NCBI GenBank assembly: GCA_013360215.1
Contig: JABWCP010000001.1
Location: 124,001 to 188,000, forward strand
Direction of reading: 5' to 3'
DNA: 64,000 bases
Origin: a bacterium
GTDB lineage: Bacteria > CLD3 > SB21
The notes beneath the pieces were generated by a model that had not been told where the DNA came from, did not search any database, and saw only the letters and a program-made list of their open reading frames with translations. Shown in pieces: positions 8,798 to 16,995 of this stretch (positions are counted from its first letter, which is position 1; the number at the start of each line of letters is the position of its first letter). Made by a program: the position numbers and the translations under genes.

Positions 8798-8816
8798 ATT
8801 CAATAAAAGTCGAAAC

Positions 8817-9191
8817 TTATTTTGCGGCCGTTTGTGCCGTTTCCGTTGTATCCACAATATCTTGAATACGTGCACTCTTACCACGGCGACCGCGGATATA
8901 ATAAAGTTTGGCACGACGAACACGACCACGCTTCAAAACTTCGACGGTACCAAGGCGGGGCGAATTAGCCAAAAAGATACGTTCCACGCCGACACCGTTT
9001 GAAATTTTGCGAACGGTGAATGATTCATGGATACCGCTTCCACGGCGTTGGATTACGACGCCTTCAAATGTCTGAATACGTTCTTTATCGCCTTCAACTA
9101 CTTTTACATCTACGGCAACCGTATCGCCTGCGCGAAATTCCGGTATATCGTTACGCAACTGGAATGCCGTAAAGGCATCTACTTTGTTCAT
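8817..9191 (-). CDS. rplS: 50S ribosomal protein L19
   Basis: 124 residues from the ATG at 9191; GGAGG five bases before it decides the start over an in-frame ATG four codons upstream. Family landmarks are [29 protein letters not shown] and [19 protein letters not shown]19 lies at the interface of the 30S and 50S subunits. It is the last gene of the operon and is followed by a strong terminator. Confidence 0.95.
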   Translation of the reverse strand: MNKVDAFTAFQLRNDIPEFRAGDTVAVDVKVVEGDKERIQTFEGVVIQRRGSGIHESFTVRKISNGVGVERIFLANSPRLGTVEVLKRGRVRRAKLYYIRGRRGKSARIQDIVDTTETAQTAAK

Positions 9192-9219
9192 GGGTTCCTC
9201 CAAAATATGTATTGTTAAA

Positions 9220-9963
9220 TTATTTTTTTAATACTTCTTCTTTACGTATCAAATCGGGACGAAGCTTACGCGTCATTGCCAACCTTTGCTCTTCCCGCCA
9301 TGTTTGTATCGCTTCGTGATGCCCTTGCAGTAATACCTCAGGTACTTTCATTCCACGAAAGTTTTCCGGCCGCGTATAATACGGGCAATCTAAAACACCT
9401 TCCTGAAACGAATCCGTCAACGCCGACTGCGCATCACCGATGGCACCCGGTAAAAGTCGAACCGTCGCATCCACCATTGCCAAAACCGGTATCTCGCCGC
9501 CGGTCAGAACATAATCTCCGATGGAAACAGATTGGGTAACTAGTTTTTCATGGACCCTTTCGTCTATACCTTTGTAATGGCCGCAAATAAAAACCAGATG
9601 TTTTTTCAATGAAAATTCCACGGCTTTTTTCTGGTCAAATGTTTGCCCCATCGGTGAGGTCATAATTACATCCGTATCCGGACTAATCACATCGCGTACA
9701 TGATTTGCACTGGTGATCGGAGGAATCTGAAGCACCTCCTCAATACAAGCAAACATCGGCTCCGGTTTGATAAGCATACCGCCGCCGCCGCCGTAAGGTG
9801 TATCGTCTATGGTGCGATGCCGATCTTGCGTGTATGTACGCAGATCAATGGCACGAATCTGTACCAGCCCTTTTTTGGCCGCACGTCCCACGATACTGTG
9901 ACCCAGTGCATCGCCGATCATTTTCGGAAATGCCGTGATGATGTCTATACGTAAAGTACTCAT
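9220..9963 (-). CDS. trmD: tRNA (guanine-N1-)-methyltransferase
   Basis: 247 residues, full length. TrmD methylates G37 of tRNAs reading CNN codons to prevent +1 frameshifting. It is a SPOUT enzyme with the trefoil-knot SAM site visible as [16 protein letters not shown] and [17 protein letters not shown]; the start is [10 protein letters not shown]. It lies between rimM and rplS, the standard bacterial order. Confidence 0.96.
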   Translation of the reverse strand: MSTLRIDIITAFPKMIGDALGHSIVGRAAKKGLVQIRAIDLRTYTQDRHRTIDDTPYGGGGGMLIKPEPMFACIEEVLQIPPITSANHVRDVISPDTDVIMTSPMGQTFDQKKAVEFSLKKHLVFICGHYKGIDERVHEKLVTQSVSIGDYVLTGGEIPVLAMVDATVRLLPGAIGDAQSALTDSFQEGVLDCPYYTRPENFRGMKVPEVLLQGHHEAIQTWREEQRLAMTRKLRPDLIRKEEVLKK

Positions 9964-9984
9964 TGTAAAAGAACATCGCTCCGT

Positions 9985-10512
9985 TTAGGAGACCGTCTGA
10001 TATTCCAGCAAACCCGGAATCAGATGTATTGTAATAACGCCGGTTTCTTTATTGATAGCCTTAATAAATTCTGCAACGGCCGGAATTCGGTATCTTTTGC
10101 CTTGCACCTCAATGACGTACAGATCATGTGCAGGTGAGGTTTCGACATCGGCTAAAATTCCTATTTTTTTTCCGGATTCGTCCCGCACTTCCAAACCCGT
10201 AATATCCTTCACATAAAAAGCATCTTCGGGTAAAGCCGGCAACAACTTTTCGAGTAACCATATTTCGCCTTGCGACCAAACATCCGCGGAAGACTTATCC
10301 TGCATCTCACGCAATTTCAGGATCGTATCATTACCAAAACGTATGCGCTCAATATGCATTTCCGCTTGTTTACCGAACCGCGACTTTAAAACACAGGGCG
10401 TACCGGATTCCAATTCTTCCAGACCGTCGTTGAAAACTTCGATCTTAAGTTCGCCACGTAAACCGTGGCTGCGCAAAATACGACCGACCTGAATTAATGC
10501 CTCGGATTGCAC
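9985..10512 (-). CDS. rimM: Ribosome maturation factor RimM
   Basis: 175 residues. The N-terminal RimM domain (VGRILRSHGLRGELKIEVF) and C-terminal PRC-barrel (YVKDITGLEVRDESG, IPAVAEFI) are both present. It helps assemble the 3' domain of the 30S subunit near S19. It sits 6 bases after khpA in the conserved rpsP operon. Confidence 0.94.
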   Translation of the reverse strand: MQSEALIQVGRILRSHGLRGELKIEVFNDGLEELESGTPCVLKSRFGKQAEMHIERIRFGNDTILKLREMQDKSSADVWSQGEIWLLEKLLPALPEDAFYVKDITGLEVRDESGKKIGILADVETSPAHDLYVIEVQGKRYRIPAVAEFIKAINKETGVITIHLIPGLLEYQTVS

Positions 10513-10518
10513 GTACAG

Positions 10519-10749
10519 TTACTCCAGGATCTCCAGCACGGCGCGTTTACCGGCGCGTGCCGAAGCGGCCGCGAGCAGAGTTCGTAAGGCTTTGGCGTTT
10601 TGTCCGCGTTTGCCGATCACTTTGCCCAGGTCGCCTTGGCCTACCTTGAGTTCGTAAACGACTACACGTTCACCATCCACCTCTTTGACTTCGACTTCAT
10701 CGGGTTTATCAACCAGGTGTTTGACAACAAATTCAATGAAGCTCTGCAT
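10519..10749 (-). CDS. khpA: KH-domain RNA-binding protein KhpA
   Basis: 76 residues from the ATG at 10749; AAGGAGG seven bases upstream selects it over an ATG two codons earlier. The single KH domain has the core GKVIGKRGQNAKALRTLL (the GxxG loop is GKRG). It stands between rpsP and rimM, its usual place. In Gram-positives KhpA pairs with KhpB/Jag and affects cell-division RNA; its role here is inferred. Confidence 0.92.
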   Translation of the reverse strand: MQSFIEFVVKHLVDKPDEVEVKEVDGERVVVYELKVGQGDLGKVIGKRGQNAKALRTLLAAASARAGKRAVLEILE

Positions 10750-10794
10750 CGTCATTCCTCCTTAGAAGTTAGTTGCAGACCAGTCCTGTATGAA

Positions 10795-11196
10795 TTAAGC
10801 CGCAGATCCTTCAGAAGCTTTTTCAGTTTTTTTCTTCACCGCTTTTGTACGTTTGGCACGTTTTTCCGCGGCTTTTTTAGCTTGATTGGCTTTCCACTTT
10901 TCCATTTCGGCGTTGACTTCTTCGACGGAAAGACCTTTCGCCGTCAGGCGCCAGCGGTGCAGAATACCCGCACTGCGGAATAATGTCTTTACCGTATCCG
11001 AAGGTTGTGCACCATCCGTAAGCCATTTCAGCGCTTTCTTCTCGTCAATCGTGATTTGCGGCGGAGTCGTCAGCGGATTATAACTGCCGATACGTTCGAT
11101 ATAATCACCGTCGCGTTTACGCGTGCTGTGCGCCGCTACAATACGATAAAACGGTTGATGGGCTTTGCCCCCGCGCTGCATTCTGATCTTAACCAA
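10795..11196 (-). CDS. rpsP: 30S ribosomal protein S16, TTG start
   Basis: 133 residues. S16 core (VKIRMQRGG, PFYRIVAAHSTRKRDG, ERIGSYNP) with a Lys/Ala/Glu-rich C-terminal tail of about 45 residues beyond the core (AKKAAEKRAKRTKAVKKK), as seen in many Bacteroidetes. The start is TTG at 11196, supported by GGAGGT eight bases before it; the next ATG would remove conserved residues. First gene of the five-gene operon, with a good promoter upstream. Confidence 0.94.
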   Translation of the reverse strand: MVKIRMQRGGKAHQPFYRIVAAHSTRKRDGDYIERIGSYNPLTTPPQITIDEKKALKWLTDGAQPSDTVKTLFRSAGILHRWRLTAKGLSVEEVNAEMEKWKANQAKKAAEKRAKRTKAVKKKTEKASEGSAA

Positions 11197-11284
11197 GGTA
11201 TTTTACCTCCAATTCGATGTACGTTAATTTTATATATAAACTACTAAACTTTTTATACTTAACACATTTTTCACTTTAGCGCAC

Positions 11285-11313
11285 ATCATAAAAAAAACAA
11301 AGGATTAACGCAA
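11285..11313 (-). promoter_or_regulatory. Promoter of the rpsP operon
   Basis: Minus strand: TTGCGT, 17-base spacer, TATGAT, about 85-90 bases before the rpsP start. The roughly 200 bases between rpsP and ffh are otherwise AT-rich and hold no gene. The same -35 (TTGCGT, N17) precedes nrdJ. Confidence 0.55.
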
Positions 11314-11396
11314 GATTTTTTTTGTTCAGATATCAATGCGCTATTTCCATTCCTACAGACGTGTACGCCGTGTTACAACTCATCTATTCTCAAACC

Positions 11397-12734
11397 CTAT
11401 CGCCCCATTTGCGACATCATATTCATCACTTCAGCCGGATTCATTTTTCCGATCTTTTTCATCATGCGTTTCATATCATCAAATTGTTTAAGCAGACGGT
11501 TCACTTCCTGTACCGAAGTGCCGCTGCCGCGGGCAATACGCAAACGGCGGCGCCCGTCCAGCATCTGCGGACGTTCGCGTTCTTTGGGGGTCATGGAAGA
11601 AATAATCGCCTCCATGCGAACCAAAACTTTATCGTCCATCTGCATGCCTTTGATTTTGCTGCCGACACCCGGTATCATCGAAAGAATAGATTCCAGCGAA
11701 CCGAGTTTTTTGATCTGCCCGAGTTGCGTCGAAAAATCGGCGAGCGTAAACTCGTTTTTCATCATCTTCTCGTGCATCTTCTGGGCCTGCTCTTGATCAA
11801 TCGTCTCTTGCGCTTTTTCCACGAGACTGACGATGTCGCCCATACCCAAAATACGCGACGCCATGCGATCCGGATAAAATTCTTCCAGCGCATCCATTTT
11901 TTCGCCGGTACCGATAAATTTGATCGGTTTTCCCGTAATACTGCGTATAGATAATGCCGCACCGCCGCGCGCATCACCGTCCAACTTGGTCAGTACTACA
12001 CCGTCAAAATCCAATCGTTTGACAAACTCGGCCGCGGTATTAACGGCGTCTTGTCCGGTCATACCGTCGGCAACAAATAAAATTTCGTTAGGCTGCGTTT
12101 TAACTTTGATCTGTTCGAGCTCCGTCATCAATGCATCATCAATATGCAAACGACCGGCCGTATCGAGTACGATCAGATCACGCCCGTGTTGCCGTGCATA
12201 GGTCACCGCATCAAAACAGATTTTGACCGGATCAAGGGAACCCGCTTCGTCGGGAGAAAATGTCGGAATATCGAGCGTTTTGCCAAGGGTGCGCAACTGA
12301 TCGGCCGCAGCCGGACGATATACGTCCGCCGCCACCAGCATGGGCTTACGACCTTTTTTTCTCAGATAGTTTGCTAATTTGCCGGAAAACGTCGTCTTAC
12401 CGGAACCTTGCAAACCGACGACCATCACTACTGTCGGGGGAATGCCTGCGTGTTTGAGCGGCGCGTGTTCGTGCCCGAGTGTCTCGACCAGTTCATCATA
12501 CACGATCTTGACGAGCTGATCACCCGGCGAAACGCTGCGCAACACTTCCTGTCCGAGCGCTTTGGCCGTGGCTTTATCAATAAAGTCTTTGACTACTTTA
12601 AAATTGACGTCGGCTTCCAAAAGCGCCATACGAATTTCGCGCAACGCTTCCTGGATATTCTTTTCATTGATAACGCCGCGCCCGGCAAGACGCTTGAAAG
12701 CACCTTCTATTTTGGCCGAAAGATCATTGAACAT
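11397..12734 (-). CDS. ffh: Signal recognition particle protein Ffh (SRP54)
   Basis: 445 residues. N domain, then the GTPase G domain (GLQGSGKTTFSGKLA at about residues 107-121, DTAGRLHIDD, TKLDGDARGGAAL), then the Met-rich M domain at about 310-440 (DMKRMMKKIGKMNPAEVMNMMSQ in pieces) that binds signal peptides and 4.5S RNA. It targets membrane proteins to FtsY/SecYEG. The gene lies 22 bases after typA and is probably transcribed with it; rpsP downstream has its own promoter. Confidence 0.96.
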   Translation of the reverse strand: MFNDLSAKIEGAFKRLAGRGVINEKNIQEALREIRMALLEADVNFKVVKDFIDKATAKALGQEVLRSVSPGDQLVKIVYDELVETLGHEHAPLKHAGIPPTVVMVVGLQGSGKTTFSGKLANYLRKKGRKPMLVAADVYRPAAADQLRTLGKTLDIPTFSPDEAGSLDPVKICFDAVTYARQHGRDLIVLDTAGRLHIDDALMTELEQIKVKTQPNEILFVADGMTGQDAVNTAAEFVKRLDFDGVVLTKLDGDARGGAALSIRSITGKPIKFIGTGEKMDALEEFYPDRMASRILGMGDIVSLVEKAQETIDQEQAQKMHEKMMKNEFTLADFSTQLGQIKKLGSLESILSMIPGVGSKIKGMQMDDKVLVRMEAIISSMTPKERERPQMLDGRRRLRIARGSGTSVQEVNRLLKQFDDMKRMMKKIGKMNPAEVMNMMSQMGR

Positions 12735-12756
12735 ATTTTATCCTGTAGTCTGATCC

Positions 12757-14628
12757 TTAATCTTTTTTCTTACGCTCTTCACGACGACGATCCGATTCTT
12801 TGAGTACTTTTTTACGAAGACGGAATGTTTTAGGCGTAATTTCAACCAATTCGTCATCATTAATGAACTCAATATAATCTTCCAAACTCATCGGACGCAC
12901 CGGTTCCAATCGAACCGCATCATCCGAACCGGAAGCACGCATGTTGGTCAGTTTTTTTCCTTTTCCAACATTCACGACAAGATCGTTTTCACGGGAATGT
13001 TTACCGATGATCATTCCTTCGTAAACCGGTGTCTGAGGATCCACGATCAATTCACCGCGTTCCTGCAAACCAAACAATGCATACGCTACGGTTTCCGTTT
13101 GTTCCATCGAGATCAAAACACCGTTTAAGCGTCCGCCGATATCGCCTTTGTACGGCGCGTAGTCGTGAAAAATATGATTGAGTACGCCGGTTCCGCGGGT
13201 ATCGGTGAGAAATTCACCGCGATATCCGATCAATCCGCGCGCCGGAATAACAAATTCGATTTTCACCTGTTTATTGTCCAAGTGAATCAGGTTTTTCATC
13301 TCGGCTTTACGCTTACCCAATTTTTCGATCACGACACCCATATACTCTTCTGGTACGTCAATGATCAGATATTCCATCGGCTCCAGTAATTGGCCGTCGA
13401 CGCGTTTCATGATCACTTCGGGACGCGACACTTGAAATTCAAATCCTTCACGCCGCATATTTTCGATAAGAATACAAAGGTGCAGTTCACCGCGTCCGGA
13501 TACTTTGAACGTATCCATACTTTCGGTATCTTCGACGCGCAATGCGAGATTCGACAATAATTCTTTATACAAACGTTCGCGTAAATGGCGTGACGTTACA
13601 AATTTTCCGTCTTGCCCTGCGAAGGGTGAATTATTGACGATAAAATTCATAGCAATCGTAGGTTCATCCACGTGTATCGGTTCCAGTGCTTCCGGATTAT
13701 TGTAATCCGCGATCGTTTCACCGATCTGAATTTCCTCCATACCCGCCATGGCTACGATTTCACCGGAGTAGGCGCTTTCCGTTTCCGTACGTTTCAAGCC
13801 TTCATAGGCGAAAAGCTTCACCACACGGCTATTGTAGCGCGTACCGTCTTTTTTCATAACGGCCACATTTTGGCCGGTTTTGATTTCGCCCCGCTGAATG
13901 CGACCGATAGCAATCCGTCCGAGATAATCGGAATAGTCTATATTGGCTACCAGCATTTGAAACGCCGCTTCCCGTTCGCCCGGCGGACTCGGGATACGTT
14001 CGAGGATCGTATCGAACAGGGGCACCATGTCGCTATTGGCCTGATCAATTTCATACTGCGCAAATCCCATCTTAGCTGACGCGTAGATGGTGGCGAAGTC
14101 CAACTGCTCGTCGTTGGCGTTGAGTTCGAGAAAAAGATTAAATACTTCGTCGAGCACTTCGTGCGGCCGCGCACCAGGGCGGTCAATTTTATTGATCACG
14201 ACGATCGGTGTACAGTTGGAAGCGAGAGCTTTTTTGAGTACAAATTTGGTTTGCGGCATAGGCCCGTCAAACGCATCCACTAGTAGCAATACGCCATCCA
14301 CCATGGTCATGATACGTTCCACTTCACCGCCAAAGTCGGCGTGACCGGGTGTATCCACGATATTGATTTTTGCGCCTTTGTAACGAATCGACGTGTTTTT
14401 AGCTAAAATGGTAATGCCGCGTTCACGTTCGAGATCGTTGGAGTCCATCACGCGTTCGGCGACCTGTTGATTTTCGCGAAACGTGCCGCTTTGGCGCAAG
14501 AGCTGATCCACCAAGGTTGTTTTGCCGTGATCAACGTGGGCTATGATAGCTACATTGCGAATGTCCGTTCGGCGCTTCATGGAAGGGGTACTCCCCTTTT
14601 TTTCTTCAGAAATCACATCTTCGATCAT
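12757..14628 (-). CDS. typA: Ribosome-associated GTPase TypA/BipA
   Basis: 623 residues. Translational GTPase with P-loop AHVDHGKTTLVD, RERGITI (G2), DTPGHADFGGEVER (G3) and NKIDRPGARP (G4), then EF-G-like domains and the BipA-specific C-terminus (RASGSDDAVRLEPVR). It assists 50S assembly and stress translation. The ATG at 14628 has TGGAG four bases upstream and adds 16 residues before the usual beginning (MKRRTDIRNVAII, ATG at 14580). A GC hairpin at 14583-14598 lies in this extension, so the shorter start remains possible. Confidence 0.93.
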   Translation of the reverse strand: MIEDVISEEKKGSTPSMKRRTDIRNVAIIAHVDHGKTTLVDQLLRQSGTFRENQQVAERVMDSNDLERERGITILAKNTSIRYKGAKINIVDTPGHADFGGEVERIMTMVDGVLLLVDAFDGPMPQTKFVLKKALASNCTPIVVINKIDRPGARPHEVLDEVFNLFLELNANDEQLDFATIYASAKMGFAQYEIDQANSDMVPLFDTILERIPSPPGEREAAFQMLVANIDYSDYLGRIAIGRIQRGEIKTGQNVAVMKKDGTRYNSRVVKLFAYEGLKRTETESAYSGEIVAMAGMEEIQIGETIADYNNPEALEPIHVDEPTIAMNFIVNNSPFAGQDGKFVTSRHLRERLYKELLSNLALRVEDTESMDTFKVSGRGELHLCILIENMRREGFEFQVSRPEVIMKRVDGQLLEPMEYLIIDVPEEYMGVVIEKLGKRKAEMKNLIHLDNKQVKIEFVIPARGLIGYRGEFLTDTRGTGVLNHIFHDYAPYKGDIGGRLNGVLISMEQTETVAYALFGLQERGELIVDPQTPVYEGMIIGKHSRENDLVVNVGKGKKLTNMRASGSDDAVRLEPVRPMSLEDYIEFINDDELVEITPKTFRLRKKVLKESDRRREERKKKD

Positions 14629-14810
14629 AAGACTCCAGGATATTTATCAAAAACAAAAACAATAAATTACGTGTTTATTCAAAGGCGCGGCAATATATTT
14701 ATCCGACCCTGCAAAAACAAGTACTTTTATAGCAAAATCCAATCATTACGAATGCACGGCAAAACTTTTAAATTAGATTAGAATCTTTTTATCCTTTTTT
14801 TATTTTTATG

Positions 14811-14825
14811 TGCTACACTGTAGCA
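14811..14825. promoter_or_regulatory. 15-base perfect palindrome (operator candidate)
   Basis: TGCTACA-C-TGTAGCA, a perfect 7-bp inverted repeat around one base, in the gap between divergent genes. The size and symmetry suit a dimeric repressor. The regulator is not known. Confidence 0.4.
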
Positions 14826-14966
14826 TAACGTGCGCATTTAATGCCGCACGTACCGTGGCGGCGCTTTTAAGTCGCACATCAAATTGTTTATGTATTAGTA
14901 TGTAAAATAAAACAAATAATTTTTAAAATATTATATAACAATCAAATATGGCTAATAAATACTAAT

Positions 14967-14982
14967 AAAATAGTACTATTTT
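14967..14982. promoter_or_regulatory. 16-base perfect palindrome next to the lipid-operon -35
   Basis: AAAATAGTACTATTTT, perfectly self-complementary, ending four bases before the putative -35 TTGACA. A protein bound here would touch RNA polymerase at the desaturase promoter. AT-rich palindromes can arise by chance, so this is only a candidate operator. Confidence 0.45.
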
Positions 14983-14986
14983 CTAC

Positions 14987-15014
14987 TTGACAATAGTTTT
15001 ATTTTGTTTAACAT
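14987..15014 (+). promoter_or_regulatory. Promoter of the lipid-modification operon
   Basis: Perfect -35 TTGACA, 16-base spacer, -10 TAACAT, about 57 bases before the desaturase ATG. It is the only convincing promoter ahead of nine closely packed plus-strand genes. Confidence 0.5.
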
Positions 15015-15071
15015 TTAGTTGTCCATATTAAACATTTTAACGCTACTATTTAAACGCGAGGAAGATGTCGT

Positions 15072-15818
15072 ATGGAAATTGCGATTTTTTTTGCAGGACA
15101 TTGGTTCACGTCCTTGTTTTCCCAAAGTTTCTTTTTACACCGTTATTCGGCTCACAAGATGTTTAATATGAACGCGTTTTGGGAAAGGTTCTTTTATTTT
15201 TTCACGTTTCTGACGCAAGGATCGTCGTTTCTCAACCCGCGTGCATACGCCGTGATGCATCGAATGCACCACGCTTTCAGTGATACCGAAAAAGATCCGC
15301 ATTCACCGCATTTTTTTAAGGATGTGTTTCGCCTGATGTGGCATACCAAAAAAGTTTATTTTGACCTGTTGACGGGAAAAACTATTCCCGAACAACAATT
15401 TGACGGCGATACGCCGCGCTGGGGTTGGCTTGATGCGATGTCCAATGCCTGGGTCGTGCGCGTCGCGTGGGGTGTAGGATACTTTATTTTTTATTATTTT
15501 TTCGTCCCGGAAGGATATACCTGGCTATACGCCCTTTTACCACTGCATTTTTTGATGGGACCGATACACGGCGCGATTGTCAACTGGTGCGGACATAAGT
15601 ACGGATATGCTAATTTTGACAATCGTGATAAATCGAAAAATTCACTCGTCTGGGACTTTATGTTGCTGGGCGAATTATTTCAAAATAATCATCATAAATA
15701 CCCTAACCGGCCTAATTTTGCCGTGCGTTGGTTCGAATTGGATCCGACCTATCCGATTATGAAGGTTTTGGATTGGATGCGAATCATACGTATACGCCGC
15801 AAATCCAACGCCGCGTAG
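15072..15818 (+). CDS. Fatty acid (acyl-CoA/acyl-lipid) desaturase
   Basis: 248 residues, a short Bacteroidetes-type member of the membrane di-iron desaturases. The His boxes are HRYSAH (about residues 23-28), HRMHH (about 64-68) and QNNHH (about 202-206), where Gln replaces the first His of the usual third box. Membrane helices surround them. It would introduce a cis double bond into membrane acyl chains using O2 and reduced ferredoxin or cytochrome. As first gene of the operon it could supply the unsaturated substrate for the methyltransferases downstream (inference). GAGGAAG lies about 7 bases before the ATG. Confidence 0.88.
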   Translation: MEIAIFFAGHWFTSLFSQSFFLHRYSAHKMFNMNAFWERFFYFFTFLTQGSSFLNPRAYAVMHRMHHAFSDTEKDPHSPHFFKDVFRLMWHTKKVYFDLLTGKTIPEQQFDGDTPRWGWLDAMSNAWVVRVAWGVGYFIFYYFFVPEGYTWLYALLPLHFLMGPIHGAIVNWCGHKYGYANFDNRDKSKNSLVWDFMLLGELFQNNHHKYPNRPNFAVRWFELDPTYPIMKVLDWMRIIRIRRKSNAA

Positions 15819-15828
15819 AAAGAGAACC

Positions 15829-16179
15829 ATGCTTACTTTTCTGAAAATCCTATTCAGCGTTATTTTTGCGGGCATGATCGCCGTCGTGGTTACTACCAGC
15901 TACGAAAGTAATCTATTTACTCTGATCGCTACCTGGGATCCCGCGAATTCTATGGCCCCGTGGTTTTCGGCCACGCTGTGGGATTTTTATGCTAATGTCG
16001 TTTTTATTTTTGTGTGGGTTGCATATAAAGAAAACAATGTTCTTCGCAGTATTGTGTGGTTGATCTTGCTGGTTACTCTCGGAAGCATCGCCACGGCACT
16101 GTACGCATTGATTCAGCTTTTCAAACTGCAAACCGGGCAAACTATACGTGATTTTTTTACGGCACAAAACGCAGCATAA
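15829..16179 (+). CDS. DUF1475-like membrane protein
   Basis: 116 residues with three predicted membrane helices (about 4-24, 44-66, 72-96). The pattern WDPANSMAPWFSATLWDFYANVV followed by WVAYKE (quoted separately) recalls the DUF1475 family; this rests on memory of the family, not a search. It lies 10 bases after the desaturase and is probably an accessory of lipid modification. Function unknown. Confidence 0.6.
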   Translation: MLTFLKILFSVIFAGMIAVVVTTSYESNLFTLIATWDPANSMAPWFSATLWDFYANVVFIFVWVAYKENNVLRSIVWLILLVTLGSIATALYALIQLFKLQTGQTIRDFFTAQNAA

Positions 16180-16194
16180 GCGCAGAAAAGACGC

Positions 16195-16974
16195 ATGGTA
16201 CATGATTTTTGGAACTATCAGCTGATCGCGCTGATCGTCATGATTTTAATTATGACGATTGTTTGGATTATCCATCTGATTATCCGGCGCGCCGATATTG
16301 TTGATATCGCTTGGGCATACAGCCTGTCGATATTGGCTGGAATGTTTGCCTTGTTATCACCGCACGAAGGTTTGCGCCCTGTTCTGATGGCCGTGCTTGT
16401 CGGGATTTGGGGTTTACGACTTGGTACGCACCTCTTGTTGCGTATCGCGGGTCATGAGGAAGACGGCCGCTATCAACAAATGCGTCGCGAAGGAAAAGGA
16501 GCATTGGATTTTTTTTGGTTTTTTCAATTTCAAGCCCTGCTCAATGTCATACTCTGTATTCCGTTTTCATTCGTTGCACTCAACCCCGTCAACCGCCTCG
16601 GCTTTTTTGAATACGCAGGTTTGAGTATCGGCGTTATTGCGATTATCGGTGAATCGCTCGCGGATGCGCAACTCCGTCGTTTCAAGGCGCGTACCGGCAC
16701 CCGCGGCCAAGTCTGTCGCGATGGATTATGGAAGTATTCACGCCATCCTAATTATTTTTTCGAATGGTTGATATGGGTGGCCCTTTTTGTTTTCGCCTGC
16801 GGCTCACCGCTCGGGTGGATTTCCTTTATCGGCCCTTTATTGATGCTGTATTTTCTTTTTAAAGTCACCGGTATTCCGGCTACGGAAGCGCAAGCATTGC
16901 GTTCCAAAGGCCTCGCATATGCAGAGTATCAACGCACCACCAGCGCGTTCGTACCGTGGGTCAATAAACAATAA
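16195..16974 (+). CDS. DUF1295 membrane protein (steroid 5-alpha-reductase C-terminal-like)
   Basis: 259 residues with about six membrane helices. The C-terminal landmark WKYSRHPNYFFEWLIW (about residues 179-194) is diagnostic of the DUF1295/steroid 5-alpha-reductase/isoprenylcysteine methyltransferase superfamily. Family members reduce or methylate lipid-like substrates with NADPH or SAM. DUF1295 genes recur in bacterial cfa-type clusters beside the FAD oxidoreductase and DUF1365 genes found here. Exact reaction unknown. Confidence 0.82.
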   Translation: MVHDFWNYQLIALIVMILIMTIVWIIHLIIRRADIVDIAWAYSLSILAGMFALLSPHEGLRPVLMAVLVGIWGLRLGTHLLLRIAGHEEDGRYQQMRREGKGALDFFWFFQFQALLNVILCIPFSFVALNPVNRLGFFEYAGLSIGVIAIIGESLADAQLRRFKARTGTRGQVCRDGLWKYSRHPNYFFEWLIWVALFVFACGSPLGWISFIGPLLMLYFLFKVTGIPATEAQALRSKGLAYAEYQRTTSAFVPWVNKQ

Positions 16975-16995
16975 CAAAATATACAAAACTACGAC

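Larger units (their letters stand above)
14629..15071. other. Divergent intergenic control region between typA and the lipid operon
   Basis: About 440 bases without a gene, very AT-rich toward the desaturase. It holds two palindromes (14811-14825, 14967-14982), a pair of mutually exclusive GC-rich hairpins (14830-14862), direct repeats of CTAATAAA ten bases apart (14952 and 14962) and a plus-strand promoter (14987-15014). No tRNA or small gene was seen. Confidence 0.6.

Noticed and set aside
11322-11954. 210-codon plus-strand open frame opposite ffh
   Set aside because: Antisense to the conserved ffh gene; His/Phe-rich translation with no recognisable domain.
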